A stretch of DNA of 64,000 nucleotides, from assembly GCF_001971725.1 (NCBI RefSeq), contig NZ_CP019388.1, positions 682,001-746,000 on the forward strand. Direction: 5' to 3'. Below are positions 16,215 through 25,019 of this stretch, in pieces. The number at the start of each line of letters is the position of its first letter. The stretch's first letter is position 1. A program made the translations under genes and the position numbers. A model generated the notes under the pieces. That model did no database searches, had not been told where the DNA came from, and worked only from the letters and a program-made list of their open reading frames with translations. Source of the DNA: Winogradskyella sp. J14-2 (GTDB lineage Bacteria > Bacteroidota > Bacteroidia > Flavobacteriales > Flavobacteriaceae).

Positions 16215-17615
16215 TTAAACATGCAACGCTCTATCATCAGTAGCAGCTAAAGCGGCTTCTTTAACAGCCTCAGCAAATGTTGGATGCGCATGTGAGTATC
16301 TCGATATATCTTCTGCAGAGGCTCTAAACTCCATCGCTGTTACGGCTTCAGCAATTAAATCTGCACAACGTGCACCAATCATATGCACACCTAAAACTTC
16401 GTCTGTAGTTTTATCTGCTAAGATTTTTACAAAACCATCAATATCTCCACTTGCTCTAGCTCTACCTAAAGCTCTAAACGGAAACTGACCTACTTTATAT
16501 TCAGTGCCCACTTCTTTAAGCTCCTCTTCTGTTTTGCCAACTGCTGCAACTTCTGGCCAGGTATAAACCACTCCCGGAATAAGGTTATAATCGATATGTG
16601 GTTTTTGACCTGCTAAAGTTTCAGCAACAAATACACCTTCTTCTTCTGCTTTATGAGCTAACATTGCGCCTTTAATTACATCTCCAATAGCGTAGATATT
16701 AGAAATATTGGTTTGTAAGTGCTTGTTAACCTCTACTTGTCCTCTATCATTCAATTTTACTCCAGCAGCTTCTACATTTAATCCATCTGTGTATGGACGA
16801 CGGCCAACTGATACTAAACAATAGTCACCTTTAAATTCAACAACCTCACCTTTTTTGTTTTCGGCTTTGACGATAACCTCATCTCCTTTGCGCTCTACCG
16901 ATTGAACTTTGTGAGATACCATCATATTACATTTCGCTTTCTTAAAGACTTTATTAAGCTCTTTTGATAAGCCTGCATCCATGGTTGGCAAGATTCTGTC
17001 CATGTATTCTATAACAGTAACCTCTGCTCCCAAACGACGGTATACTTGCCCAAGTTCTAAGCCAATAACTCCTCCGCCAATAATCATTAAGTGTTTTGGT
17101 ACTTCTTTTAATTTTAAAGCTTCAGTAGAGGTTATAATTCGTTCTTTATCGATATTAATAAATGGCAGGTTTGAAGGCTTAGAACCTGTTGCTATAATAA
17201 TATGTTTAGCTTCAATTTCGCCTGCATCTTTTCCTTCAATTTTAATATGTGTAGCATCTTTAAAAGATCCTAAGCCTTCGTAAACATCAATTTTATTCTT
17301 CTTCATTAAGAAATCTATACCACCTGTAGTTTGGTCTACAACGGCTTGTTTGCGTGCAATCATCTTTTCGAGATTCACTTTAATTTCACCTGGTATTTCT
17401 ATACCGTGTTCTTCAAAATGCTTTGTAGCCTCCTCGTAGTGGTGAGATGAACTTAATAAGGCCTTACTTGGAATACAGCCCACGTTAAGACATGTGCCAC
17501 CAAGCGTTGAATATTTTTCTATAATTGCAGTTTTCATGCCTAGTTGCGCACAACGTATTGCTGCTACATATCCTCCAGGTCCAGATCCTATTACTGCTAC
17601 ATCGTAAGAATTCAT
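16215..17615 (-). CDS. lpdA: Dihydrolipoyl dehydrogenase (E3)
   Basis: A 466-residue flavoprotein that reoxidises dihydrolipoamide in the pyruvate and 2-oxoglutarate dehydrogenase and glycine cleavage complexes, passing electrons to NAD+. It shows the FAD-binding GSGPGGYVAA at residues 10-19, the redox disulfide GGTCLNVGCIPSK (Cys43 and Cys48), the NAD-binding GGGVIGLELG near 181, and the catalytic HAHPTFAEA near the C-terminus. No E1 or E2 gene is adjacent. It follows a PorT-like gene with a 4-bp gap, so both probably share the promoter at 18193. Confidence 0.97.
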   Translation of the reverse strand: MNSYDVAVIGSGPGGYVAAIRCAQLGMKTAIIEKYSTLGGTCLNVGCIPSKALLSSSHHYEEATKHFEEHGIEIPGEIKVNLEKMIARKQAVVDQTTGGIDFLMKKNKIDVYEGLGSFKDATHIKIEGKDAGEIEAKHIIIATGSKPSNLPFINIDKERIITSTEALKLKEVPKHLMIIGGGVIGLELGQVYRRLGAEVTVIEYMDRILPTMDAGLSKELNKVFKKAKCNMMVSHKVQSVERKGDEVIVKAENKKGEVVEFKGDYCLVSVGRRPYTDGLNVEAAGVKLNDRGQVEVNKHLQTNISNIYAIGDVIKGAMLAHKAEEEGVFVAETLAGQKPHIDYNLIPGVVYTWPEVAAVGKTEEELKEVGTEYKVGQFPFRALGRARASGDIDGFVKILADKTTDEVLGVHMIGARCADLIAEAVTAMEFRASAEDISRYSHAHPTFAEAVKEAALAATDDRALHV

Positions 17616-17619
17616 ATTT

Positions 17620-18174
17620 TTATTTTATTTTAAATTGTAATGATAATTGAAATGCTCTGTTTTGATTTTTGGTTTCTACTCTGGTTACGTCTGTTAAACC
17701 AATATAGTAACGTAAGGATGCACTAACTTTATTAGAAATTGCATAACTGGTTCCTAGGTTAATACCAAAATCTCTATCAAAAAAATCTGTTTTTACATCT
17801 GCTAAAGAACCTGTTCCATTTTTTGCGGTAACGAGTAATCCCACTTGTGGGCCAGCATCTAGACTAAATGTTTGTGATAAAAAATACTTTACCATTACCG
17901 GCAAAGCAACATAATTTAGTCTTACTCTTTTATTGTCTCCCTCGCTCAACTCAAAACCATAAACTGTAAACATCAATTCTGGCTGTATGTTAACATCTTT
18001 AGCTATATCAATCTCCATAAAAAATCCTGCATGAAAATTAACTAAAGATGATAAATCTGATGTACCATCACCTGCTAGACTCGCAAGGTTACCACCTATT
18101 TTTATACCAACTGGATGCTGCTGTGCACTAAGATTGCCACAAACAAAAAACAATACAACAAAAAGTAGTCTCAT
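17620..18174 (-). CDS. PorT-family outer-membrane beta-barrel protein
   Basis: A 184-residue secreted protein. The signal peptide ends near residue 18 (FVCGNLSAQQHP). Alternating beta strands with glycine starts (PVGIKIGGNLASL, FHAGFFMEI, DAGPQVGLLV, SASLRYYIGL) and a basic-aromatic end (FQLSLQFKIK) fit an eight-stranded PorT/OmpA-like barrel. The function is unknown. Its tight link to lpdA is odd and may be only positional. Confidence 0.85.
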   Translation of the reverse strand: MRLLFVVLFFVCGNLSAQQHPVGIKIGGNLASLAGDGTSDLSSLVNFHAGFFMEIDIAKDVNIQPELMFTVYGFELSEGDNKRVRLNYVALPVMVKYFLSQTFSLDAGPQVGLLVTAKNGTGSLADVKTDFFDRDFGINLGTSYAISNKVSASLRYYIGLTDVTRVETKNQNRAFQLSLQFKIK

Positions 18175-18192
18175 CTATTCTTTAGTGAGTCA

Positions 18193-18200
18193 CAAAAATA
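18193..18200 (-). promoter_or_regulatory. -7 promoter element of the PorT-like gene and lpdA
   Basis: TATTTTTG on the minus strand fully matches TAnnTTTG and lies 18 bp before the ATG at 18174, giving a short leader. Confidence 0.55.
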
Positions 18201-18242
18201 CAATATAGTTTATTGAAATACTACTAAATACCTATTAAAGCC

Positions 18243-18869
18243 TTAGGAGGGAAATCCTAACATTTCTCCCATTCCTACTGTAAATAACCAAGAACCATAA
18301 ATAGCGTGCTCTATAGAAACTAAAAGTGTAGATTTTGTTTTCTTAAACGTTAGCGCAAATAAAATGCCACCTACAAAGGTTAGCAGCATTACTAAAGTAT
18401 TTTTAAAGAAGAGGTGTGCCAAAGAAAACAAGGCAGCGTTTACTAAAATAAACAAGGAGTTATTTCTAAATAAAGATTCGTAACGCTGAAAGAAAAACGT
18501 TCTGTACAGTAATTCTTGAGGGTATACTGAAAAAATGGAGTATACAAACAAAATGGCAACCCATAAAAGCGGTTTGGTCTTTATCACAACAAATAGATTT
18601 TTAGAGTCAACCAAATATATATATGCAGAGGTAGCGGCAACTATGATAAAAAGCTTTATGAAAGTGCGTTGCCAAAACTGTGTCCAATTAATATGTTGCC
18701 TTATTTTAAACTTATTGTTTTCAACCTTTAAGAGAACGAAAACGACGTAGCTAAAGCCAAGTAAACCTAAAACTAATTTGAGCCATAGCTGAAACTTTAG
18801 TACCAAACTGATTGGTATTAAAATAAAGACAATAAAAAACTCAACAAGTCTATACCTTACGCTTTGCAT
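18243..18869 (-). CDS. CPBP-family membrane protein (CAAX-protease-like)
   Basis: A 208-residue protein with about six or seven hydrophobic helices. It carries the CPBP motifs QELLYR at residues 118-123, FSLAH near 150 and EHAIYGSW near 187. The family includes intramembrane glutamic proteases. The first Glu of the usual EExxxR motif is Gln here, so activity is uncertain. It is separated by one base from the upstream Lrp gene and is probably co-transcribed with it. Confidence 0.82.
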   Translation of the reverse strand: MQSVRYRLVEFFIVFILIPISLVLKFQLWLKLVLGLLGFSYVVFVLLKVENNKFKIRQHINWTQFWQRTFIKLFIIVAATSAYIYLVDSKNLFVVIKTKPLLWVAILFVYSIFSVYPQELLYRTFFFQRYESLFRNNSLFILVNAALFSLAHLFFKNTLVMLLTFVGGILFALTFKKTKSTLLVSIEHAIYGSWLFTVGMGEMLGFPS

Positions 18870-18870
18870 G

Positions 18871-19326
18871 CTACAATGTTATTGCTGTGGTGTGCTTTAC
18901 TTCGTTAATCATAAACATACTATGTGTACTTCCAATATGATCTATATTTGTTAGCTTTTTTACCATAAAATCCCTAAAAGTTTCCATGTCGTCAACTAAT
19001 ACTTTTAACAAATAATCATAATCTCCACTTAGATGATAACACTCTAAAACCTCGTCTAATTTACAAACTTCTCGTTCAAATTTCATAACATAGTCTTGAG
19101 AATGCTGAACAAGCTTAACATGGCAGAAAGCAACAAAAGCTTTGTTAACTTTCATTTTATCTATTAACGCCACATAGTTTTTAATGACTCCCCTTTTCTC
19201 TAACTTTCTAATGCGCTCATACACTGCTGTAACCGAAAGCCCTAAGATATTGGAAAGCGCTTTATTAGTCTGCTTACTATCGTTCTGAAGAATTTTAAGT
19301 AATTGTTTATCTATTTTATCTAACAT
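18871..19326 (-). CDS. Lrp/AsnC-family transcriptional regulator
   Basis: A 151-residue regulator. The N-terminal winged helix spans residues 1-55 (LDKIDKQLLKILQNDSKQTN, then LSVTAVYERIRKLEKRGVI). The RAM ligand-binding domain spans about 65-145 (ECYHLSGDYDYLLKV). It is divergent from the methionine gamma-lyase-like gene 162 bp away and so probably controls it in response to an amino acid. An AT-rich dyad and direct repeats lie in the shared gap. Confidence 0.92.
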   Translation of the reverse strand: MLDKIDKQLLKILQNDSKQTNKALSNILGLSVTAVYERIRKLEKRGVIKNYVALIDKMKVNKAFVAFCHVKLVQHSQDYVMKFEREVCKLDEVLECYHLSGDYDYLLKVLVDDMETFRDFMVKKLTNIDHIGSTHSMFMINEVKHTTAITL

Positions 19327-19356
19327 CTAATTAATATTTATCTAAAAAACTAATAC

Positions 19357-19426
19357 ATAGATTATAAATATAGATTATTTGCCTAATAATACTACTTAAT
19401 AACAAATAATTTTCTATAAAATATAG
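19357..19426. promoter_or_regulatory. Candidate Lrp operator region between divergent genes
   Basis: Two direct copies of ATAGATTAT (19357-19365 and 19370-19378, spaced 13 bp) are followed by the palindrome CTATA-AAA-TATAG at 19414-19426. Lrp-type sites are degenerate AT-rich dyads of about 15 bp, so these are plausible but unproven. Confidence 0.35.
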
Positions 19427-19488
19427 TAACTATTGATTTTTGTTCTAAAAATAATCACATTTGTTTAAAGCAATATAAAAATATAGAT

Positions 19489-20703
19489 ATGGAATTTAAA
19501 CCTGCAAACAACATACAAGATTTACAATATTTTGGAGAATTTGGTGGAGTAAATCCGTCAATTTCAGATTCTTCTACCTACACTTTTTTATCTGCAAAAA
19601 CCATGTTTGACACCTTTGAAGGTAATGCAGATGGTTGTTACTTATATTCACGTCATTCCTCTCCATCAAATTTATATTTAGGTGAAGCCCTTGCTGCTAT
19701 GGAAGGCACAGAAACTGCAACAGTTACCGCTTCTGGTATGGGAGCAATTACACCTGTATTAATGCAATTGTGCGAAGCTGGAGAACATATTGTAAGCAGT
19801 AGAACCATTTACGGAGGAACTTATGCTTTCTTAAAAAACTTTGCTCCAAGACTAGGTATTAATACTTCATTTGTAGACATTACTAAATTAAATGTTGTTG
19901 AAGCTGCAATTACACCAAAAACTAAAGTACTTTATTGCGAATCTGTAAGTAATCCATTGCTTGAAGTTGCTGATATTAAAGGATTGGCTGAATTGGCAAA
20001 AAAACACAATCTGAAACTAGTTGTAGACAATACATTTTCACCTTTATCTATTTCACCTGCAAAATTAGGTGCAGATATTGTAATCCATAGTTTAACAAAA
20101 TTCATCAATGGTTCATCAGATACTGTTGGTGGTGTTGTTTGTGGCACCCAAGAATTTATAGACCAGCTGAGAAATGTCAATGATGGTGCAGCAATGTTAT
20201 TAGGCTCAACAATGGATAGTTTGCGCTCTGCATCTGTGTTAAAAAACCTTAGAACATTACACATAAGAATGCAACAGCACAGCCATAATGCAAGCTACCT
20301 AGCTAGCAAATTTGAAAAAGATGGTCTAAAAACTGTTTATCCTGGGTTGGTCTCACATCCTTCTCATATATTGTTTAAATCCATGATGAATGATAAATAT
20401 GGTTTTGGTGGCATGCTAACTATTGATGTTGGTTCATTAGACAAAGCCAATGCTTTGATGGAATTAATGCAAGAACGTAACTTAGGTTATTTGGCTGTAA
20501 GCCTAGGATTTTACAAAACCCTATTTAGTGCACCTGGTAGTTCTACATCCTCTGAAATACCAGAGGAAGAACAAGCTGAAATGGGCTTGAGCGATGGACT
20601 TATTCGTTTTTCTATAGGTTTAGACGCAGACATAGAGCGTACCTATAAAATGATGAAGGCATGTATGATTGAACTGAATATTCTTGAAGCTGAATTAGCT
20701 TAA
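19489..20703 (+). CDS. Cys/Met-metabolism PLP-dependent enzyme, methionine gamma-lyase-like
   Basis: A 404-residue fold-type I PLP enzyme of the trans-sulfuration family. YSRHSSPSN near residue 52 corresponds to the phosphate-gripping YSR motif, SGMGAI near 84 and VVDNTFSP near 184 contact PLP, and Lys204 in HSLTKFING forms the Schiff base. It would cleave methionine to 2-oxobutyrate, methanethiol and ammonia, or act as a cystathionine gamma-synthase or lyase; sequence alone does not settle this. A divergent Lrp regulator supports an amino-acid-responsive catabolic role. Confidence 0.88.
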   Translation: MEFKPANNIQDLQYFGEFGGVNPSISDSSTYTFLSAKTMFDTFEGNADGCYLYSRHSSPSNLYLGEALAAMEGTETATVTASGMGAITPVLMQLCEAGEHIVSSRTIYGGTYAFLKNFAPRLGINTSFVDITKLNVVEAAITPKTKVLYCESVSNPLLEVADIKGLAELAKKHNLKLVVDNTFSPLSISPAKLGADIVIHSLTKFINGSSDTVGGVVCGTQEFIDQLRNVNDGAAMLLGSTMDSLRSASVLKNLRTLHIRMQQHSHNASYLASKFEKDGLKTVYPGLVSHPSHILFKSMMNDKYGFGGMLTIDVGSLDKANALMELMQERNLGYLAVSLGFYKTLFSAPGSSTSSEIPEEEQAEMGLSDGLIRFSIGLDADIERTYKMMKACMIELNILEAELA

Positions 20704-20710
20704 AACTAAT

Positions 20711-20746
20711 AAAAAAGCCCGAATTTTTATAATCGGGCTTTTTTTA
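20711..20746. terminator. Bidirectional intrinsic terminator
   Basis: AAAGCCCGA and TCGGGCTTT arms with A- and T-runs on both sides separate the convergent methionine-lyase-like and metal-hydrolase genes. Confidence 0.88.
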
Positions 20747-21766
20747 TTTTCCTTTTAGACGCATCCAAAGTGCTGACATTGTAAAACTAAAATCTTCTAT
20801 TTCTGGCTTAAAAGGCAACATATTTAAGCGGTTATTTTCTTTAAATAATTTTAGATTAAAAATTGCTTTGTACCCCTCTTTGGTTTGCACTAACGGATAT
20901 CTTAAATCTCTATACATGTATTCTTCATTCTCTAAAAATTCAACATTATAGTAATTATTGCTAAACCAAGCTAAATCCTTTACATCCTTATACTCTAAAG
21001 ATGTAAGTGCTCTAATTTTTGGAATGGTTTTCCAATCCGAAAAACTTTTAGATGTATCCAATAACGAATAGAAACCTACATGATAATCATTTTCAGATTC
21101 TGCAATACCATACCAAAGAATGTTATTTAAAATTGCAGGTTGCGTACTAAATCTTGTATGGCTTATACCATTTTCTTTCAATGAAGCCTTAAAAAGATCA
21201 TCAATGTAGAGCTTATTAAAAATTGTAAATAGCATATAAACAGAACTAATTCCTATACCAGCTTTCAACCAAAATCGTCGCTTTTCATTTTTACGGTTGT
21301 AAAACATCAAAACAACCATACTAAATAAAAATGGTATGGTATAAAGAGGGTCTGCTACTGCAATGTTATTAAAGGCTACTCTATAATTAGAAAATGGCGC
21401 AAACAATTGCGTACCATATGGTGTAAAACTATCTAAAACTGGATGTGTAAATAATGACCAAAAGAATAATTTTACCCAATCATAAAGATTTGTATTGTTA
21501 ATTCGTTTGCCTGTGTTAAAGAGATTATAGACAAGCCACCCTAATGTAAAAGCTCCAATAATTGAAAAGAAAATGGAGTGCATAAACCCTCTATGAAAGA
21601 GCATAATATCAATCTCATTTTTGAAGAAAATGGCACCAACAAAAACATCAAGATCTGGAATTGTACCACCAATTGCACCAAAAAGTAAAGCTTTATTGCC
21701 TATTTTTTTGCCTAGAACAGCTTCACCACAAGCGGCACCTAAAACGATTTGAGTTAATGAATCCAT
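20744..21766 (-). CDS. Membrane-bound metal-dependent hydrolase (YdjM/DUF457 family)
   Basis: A 340-residue integral membrane protein starting MDSLTQIVLGAACGEAVLGK. The opening DSLTQ and the motifs GTIPDLD, HRGFMHS and THPVLDSFTPYGTQL are typical of the YdjM/LexA-binding-type hydrolase family, with conserved Asp and His residues likely binding metal. About five hydrophobic helices occupy the first 190 residues; the C-terminal half is soluble. I use the ATG at 21766; the frame extends eight codons upstream without family support. The substrate is unknown. Confidence 0.85.
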   Translation of the reverse strand: MDSLTQIVLGAACGEAVLGKKIGNKALLFGAIGGTIPDLDVFVGAIFFKNEIDIMLFHRGFMHSIFFSIIGAFTLGWLVYNLFNTGKRINNTNLYDWVKLFFWSLFTHPVLDSFTPYGTQLFAPFSNYRVAFNNIAVADPLYTIPFLFSMVVLMFYNRKNEKRRFWLKAGIGISSVYMLFTIFNKLYIDDLFKASLKENGISHTRFSTQPAILNNILWYGIAESENDYHVGFYSLLDTSKSFSDWKTIPKIRALTSLEYKDVKDLAWFSNNYYNVEFLENEEYMYRDLRYPLVQTKEGYKAIFNLKLFKENNRLNMLPFKPEIEDFSFTMSALWMRLKGK

Positions 21767-21861
21767 AATTTTTAAAATACAGACGCACAAATGTACGCAA
21801 GAATTGCTATTTGCATAGCATTGATGAAAATCGTAACATTACGCAAATAAAGAATAAATAC

Positions 21862-23523
21862 ATGCAAGATAAAGACCCTGCAAATATTAAGGCTAAAGAT
21901 CAAAATATTATTAATAATAAAGAGCTTAGTTTATCTGAAGCCATTATCCCTGTTGTAGTTTTAATGTGCTTATTAGCATATAACATCTTTTTTGCTGATG
22001 GAGAGATGTTTGGTGGCTATTCCAATCAATTTATTCTCTTAATAGGTGGTTTTGTAGCTTTTATTGTTGGTTTGCTAAATAAGGTTAATACGGCGACAAT
22101 GGTGCAAGAAGTTTGGGAAAACCTAAAAAGTGTTTTTGTGCCTATAATGATTTTACTCTTGGTGGGAGCACTAGCAGGAACTTGGCTAATAAGCGGAGTC
22201 ATTCCTGCCATGGTGTACTACGGCTTAAAAGTATTAAGCCCAGAGATCTTCTTACCAGCATCTGTAGTAATTGCTGCAGTTATCTCTATTGCAACAGGAA
22301 GTTCTTGGACAACTTCTGCAACGGTTGGTATTGCACTAATTGGTATAGGCACAGCACTAGGTATTAATCCAGGAATTATTGCAGGAGCAGTAATCTCTGG
22401 CGCTTACTTTGGCGATAAAATGTCGCCATTAAGCGACACTACAAACTTAGCTCCTGCAATGGCAGGAACTGATTTGTTTACGCACATTAAATATATGACT
22501 TACACCACAGTACCAACCATACTTATTACTTTAGCCGTTTTTTCTGTAATTAGTTTTTCCATTGAAACTTCTGGAAGCTCAGATACAGAATTTCTACTTG
22601 GCACAATAAAACAATATTTTAATATTACACCTTGGTTATTCTTGGTTCCTATCGCTGTAGTTGGTTTAATATTACTAAAAACTAAACCGCTAGTAGCTCT
22701 AGGATCAGGCGTAGTTTTAGCCATTATTTTTGCCTCTATTTTTCAACAAAACCTTATATCAGAAATCAGTACGTCCGCTTCAGAAACTTTAGTCAATTCT
22801 GTTTTTACTGATACCAATATTACCATTTCAAATAAAGACTATAAAGCTGCATTATCTGCGTCTGATATTGATAAAATCAAAAATGACAAAACATTAAGCA
22901 ACCTATTCACAGACGATGACTTAAAAGGTGTATTTACCAAAGAAAAGTTAGAAATATTTTTTTCTACCGATTATAAAGATACTCCTACGATAAAACATAA
23001 AGCTGAAAGTTTAGATAAACTCATAACGATCAAAAGACTCCAAAAACTTTTTAGTGCTGGCGGTATGAAAGGTATGCTTTGGACCATATATCTTATTATT
23101 TGCGCCATGGTTTTTGGCGGCATAATGGATGGTATAGGCGCATTGTCTAGAATAACAAAAAAATTATTATCTGTTGCCAATACAATTTTTGGATTATTTG
23201 CAAGTACAGTGGTCAGTTGTCTAGGTTTAAATGTAATAGCCTCAGATCAATACCTCGCACTTGTTATTCCCGGAAAAATGTTCAAAAAGGCCTATGAAGA
23301 CAAAGGACTTGCACCAGAAAACCTCAGCAGAACACTTGAGGATTCTGGTACAGTAACTTCTGTTTTAATCCCTTGGAATACATGTGGCGCATATCAAAGT
23401 GGTGTTTTAGGCGTAGGCGTTGGCGAGTATTTCGTATATGCTATTTTTAATTGGTTAAGCCCTTTTACTACTTTACTATTTGCTGCATTCAGAATTAAGA
23501 TTAAATATTTATTAAAAAAGTAA
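21862..23523 (+). CDS. nhaC: Na+/H+ antiporter, NhaC family
   Basis: A 553-residue transporter with about twelve membrane helices that would exchange Na+ for H+ at the inner membrane. Family features are ATGSSWTTSATVGIALIGIG, SGAYFGDKMSPLSDTTNLAP and the C-terminal EDSGTVTSVLIPWNTCGAYQ. Between the two helical halves, at residues about 305-400, lies a hydrophilic insert rich in Lys, Asp and Ser (DIDKIKNDKTLSNLFTDDDL), unusual for bacterial NhaC. The start is ATG at 21862; the frame also has an in-frame TTG at 21811. Confidence 0.92.
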   Translation: MQDKDPANIKAKDQNIINNKELSLSEAIIPVVVLMCLLAYNIFFADGEMFGGYSNQFILLIGGFVAFIVGLLNKVNTATMVQEVWENLKSVFVPIMILLLVGALAGTWLISGVIPAMVYYGLKVLSPEIFLPASVVIAAVISIATGSSWTTSATVGIALIGIGTALGINPGIIAGAVISGAYFGDKMSPLSDTTNLAPAMAGTDLFTHIKYMTYTTVPTILITLAVFSVISFSIETSGSSDTEFLLGTIKQYFNITPWLFLVPIAVVGLILLKTKPLVALGSGVVLAIIFASIFQQNLISEISTSASETLVNSVFTDTNITISNKDYKAALSASDIDKIKNDKTLSNLFTDDDLKGVFTKEKLEIFFSTDYKDTPTIKHKAESLDKLITIKRLQKLFSAGGMKGMLWTIYLIICAMVFGGIMDGIGALSRITKKLLSVANTIFGLFASTVVSCLGLNVIASDQYLALVIPGKMFKKAYEDKGLAPENLSRTLEDSGTVTSVLIPWNTCGAYQSGVLGVGVGEYFVYAIFNWLSPFTTLLFAAFRIKIKYLLKK

Positions 23524-23545
23524 AAATTTATTATTCAAGTAAAAT

Positions 23546-23572
23546 CGAACTATTTTAATAAGTTCGTATTTT
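23546..23572 (+). terminator. Possible weak terminator after nhaC
   Basis: CGAACT and AGTTCG arms with a 9-base loop followed by TATTTTAT. The 6-bp stem makes it a marginal call. Confidence 0.35.
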
Positions 23573-23693
23573 ATACACTTCTATTTTATCATTATTACAA
23601 ATTTAGAGGCACTTTTTTGAAGCCATATACTTACACTATAACCTTATTGATTTATAATAAATAATTACTATAAAAACTTACTTGCCTATTGGG

Positions 23694-23701
23694 TATTTTT
23701 G
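23694..23701 (+). promoter_or_regulatory. -7 promoter element of the peroxiredoxin operon
   Basis: TATTTTTG fully matches TAnnTTTG and lies 33 bp before the peroxiredoxin ATG. No TTG with good spacing was found, so a stress regulator may help. Confidence 0.5.
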
Positions 23702-23734
23702 TGTTAAATCAATAATAAACTAAATAAAAATACA

Positions 23735-24379
23735 ATGGCATTTGTAGGAAAACAATTCCCAGATTTAAACGTAAACGCAATGAACGAAATGGGTGATACT
23801 TTTAAACTCAACGTTCTTGAAGAAGCAAAAAACAACAATAAAAAAGTAGTATTATTCTGGTATCCAAAAGATTTCACTTTTGTTTGTCCAACAGAATTAC
23901 ATGCATTTCAAGCTGCATTAGGTGAATTTGAAAAACGCAACACAATAGTTATTGGAGCATCTTGTGACACTGCAGAAGTTCATTTTGCATGGTTAAGCAC
24001 TGCTAGAGATAATGGTGGAATCGAAGGAGTAACATATCCGCTTTTGGCCGATTCTAACAGAAACTTAGCCTCTACGCTTGGTATTTTAGATATCTCTAAC
24101 GAAATTTATAATGAAAAAACTGGTGTGGTAACTGTAGATGGAGACAACGTTACTTACAGAGCAACTTACATTATTGATGAAGAAGGTATCGTACAACACG
24201 AAAGCATAAATAACATGCCTCTTGGTAGAAATGTAAATGAGTACTTAAGAATCATCGATGCTTTAACTCACGTACAAGAAAAAGGAGAAGTTTGTCCTGC
24301 AAATTGGGAAGAAGGCAAAGAAGCTATGCAAGCTAATGCTCAAGGTACAAAAGAGTATTTAAAAGCACACTTAAACTAA
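23735..24379 (+). CDS. 2-Cys peroxiredoxin (AhpC/TSA family)
   Basis: A 214-residue typical 2-Cys peroxiredoxin that reduces hydrogen peroxide and organic peroxides in the cytoplasm. The peroxidatic Cys51 is in FTFVCPTEL and the resolving Cys near 188 is in GEVCPANW. GASCDTAEVHFAWL is also characteristic. It is the first gene of an operon with a thioredoxin-like gene 9 bp downstream, which suggests that the thioredoxin is its reductant. Confidence 0.95.
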   Translation: MAFVGKQFPDLNVNAMNEMGDTFKLNVLEEAKNNNKKVVLFWYPKDFTFVCPTELHAFQAALGEFEKRNTIVIGASCDTAEVHFAWLSTARDNGGIEGVTYPLLADSNRNLASTLGILDISNEIYNEKTGVVTVDGDNVTYRATYIIDEEGIVQHESINNMPLGRNVNEYLRIIDALTHVQEKGEVCPANWEEGKEAMQANAQGTKEYLKAHLN

Positions 24380-24388
24380 TTATTAGAT

Positions 24389-24697
24389 ATGATTCAAGAA
24401 TTAGATCAAGACAATTTACAAAGTTTAGTTTCCGAAAATGATACTGTTGTTGTACAATACTCAGCAACATGGTGTGGAAACTGCCGAATAATGAAGCCAA
24501 AGTTCAAGAAATTAGCAACAGAGAACGAAAACGTAAAATTTATTGTCGCTGATGCTGAAAAATTTCCTGAAAGTAGAAAGTTAGCAACAGTAGATAACTT
24601 ACCTACATTTGCTACTTTTAAAAATGGTGAGTTCAAAAATCAAGTACAAACTAACAAGTTCGATGTTTTAAAAGAACTTGTTAATGAAGTTATTTAA
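24389..24697 (+). CDS. Thioredoxin-family protein
   Basis: A 102-residue single-domain thioredoxin. The redox site is ATWCGNCRIMKP with Cys29 and Cys32; CGNC replaces the usual CGPC and may raise the redox potential. The conserved cis-Pro is in DNLPTFATF. It is cytoplasmic, with no signal peptide. It lies between the peroxiredoxin and an 85-codon gene with gaps of 9 and 2 bp, so it likely recycles the peroxiredoxin. Confidence 0.93.
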   Translation: MIQELDQDNLQSLVSENDTVVVQYSATWCGNCRIMKPKFKKLATENENVKFIVADAEKFPESRKLATVDNLPTFATFKNGEFKNQVQTNKFDVLKELVNEVI

Positions 24698-24699
24698 TT

Positions 24700-24957
24700 A
24701 TGAAATTACCAGTAATAAAACAATTAACCCAGTTTATCGAAGATAACGATGAAGACTACGTAGTAGAAACAATAGAAACCTTAGAAAACCTAACCGAAGT
24801 TCCGTCTTTAAAAGATGAAGAGTTAGATGTTATAGGTGAATTAATTTCTAATATGTATGGTGCAATTGAAGTGCATAAAATGGTAAAAGATGGCACACCA
24901 AAAAAGGAAGCTTTAAATACTTTTATGTCTCGTGTTCTTGGATCTATCGATAAATAG
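24700..24957 (+). CDS. Small acidic conserved protein (DUF6952-like), peroxiredoxin operon
   Basis: An 85-residue, strongly acidic, all-helical protein without cysteines or signal peptide (MKLPVIKQLTQFIEDNDEDY, ELDVIGELISNMYGAIEVHK). From memory it resembles the DUF6952 group found next to peroxiredoxin-thioredoxin pairs in flavobacteria. It starts 2 bp after the thioredoxin stop and is the last gene of the operon. The function is unknown; a partner or chaperone of the redox pair is an inference from position. Confidence 0.82.
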   Translation: MKLPVIKQLTQFIEDNDEDYVVETIETLENLTEVPSLKDEELDVIGELISNMYGAIEVHKMVKDGTPKKEALNTFMSRVLGSIDK

Positions 24958-24984
24958 AACTGTTAATTGAAAAAGAAAAATATA

Positions 24985-25015
24985 AAAACCACTTCAGTTG
25001 AAGTGGTTTTTTTTT
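24985..25015. terminator. Bidirectional intrinsic terminator
   Basis: AAAACCACTTCA and TTGAAGTGGTTTT form a long stem with a tiny loop, with A- and T-runs on both sides. It ends the peroxiredoxin operon and the convergent ankyrin gene. Confidence 0.92.
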
Positions 25016-25019
25016 ACCT

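Noticed and set aside
22113..22367. Plus-strand frame within nhaC in another phase
   Set aside because: Overlaps conserved transport motifs of NhaC and has no support of its own.
23660..23690. PerR/Fur-like AT-rich dyad before the peroxiredoxin gene
   Set aside because: The match to TTATAATnATTATAA is poor in the second half and the region is very AT-rich.
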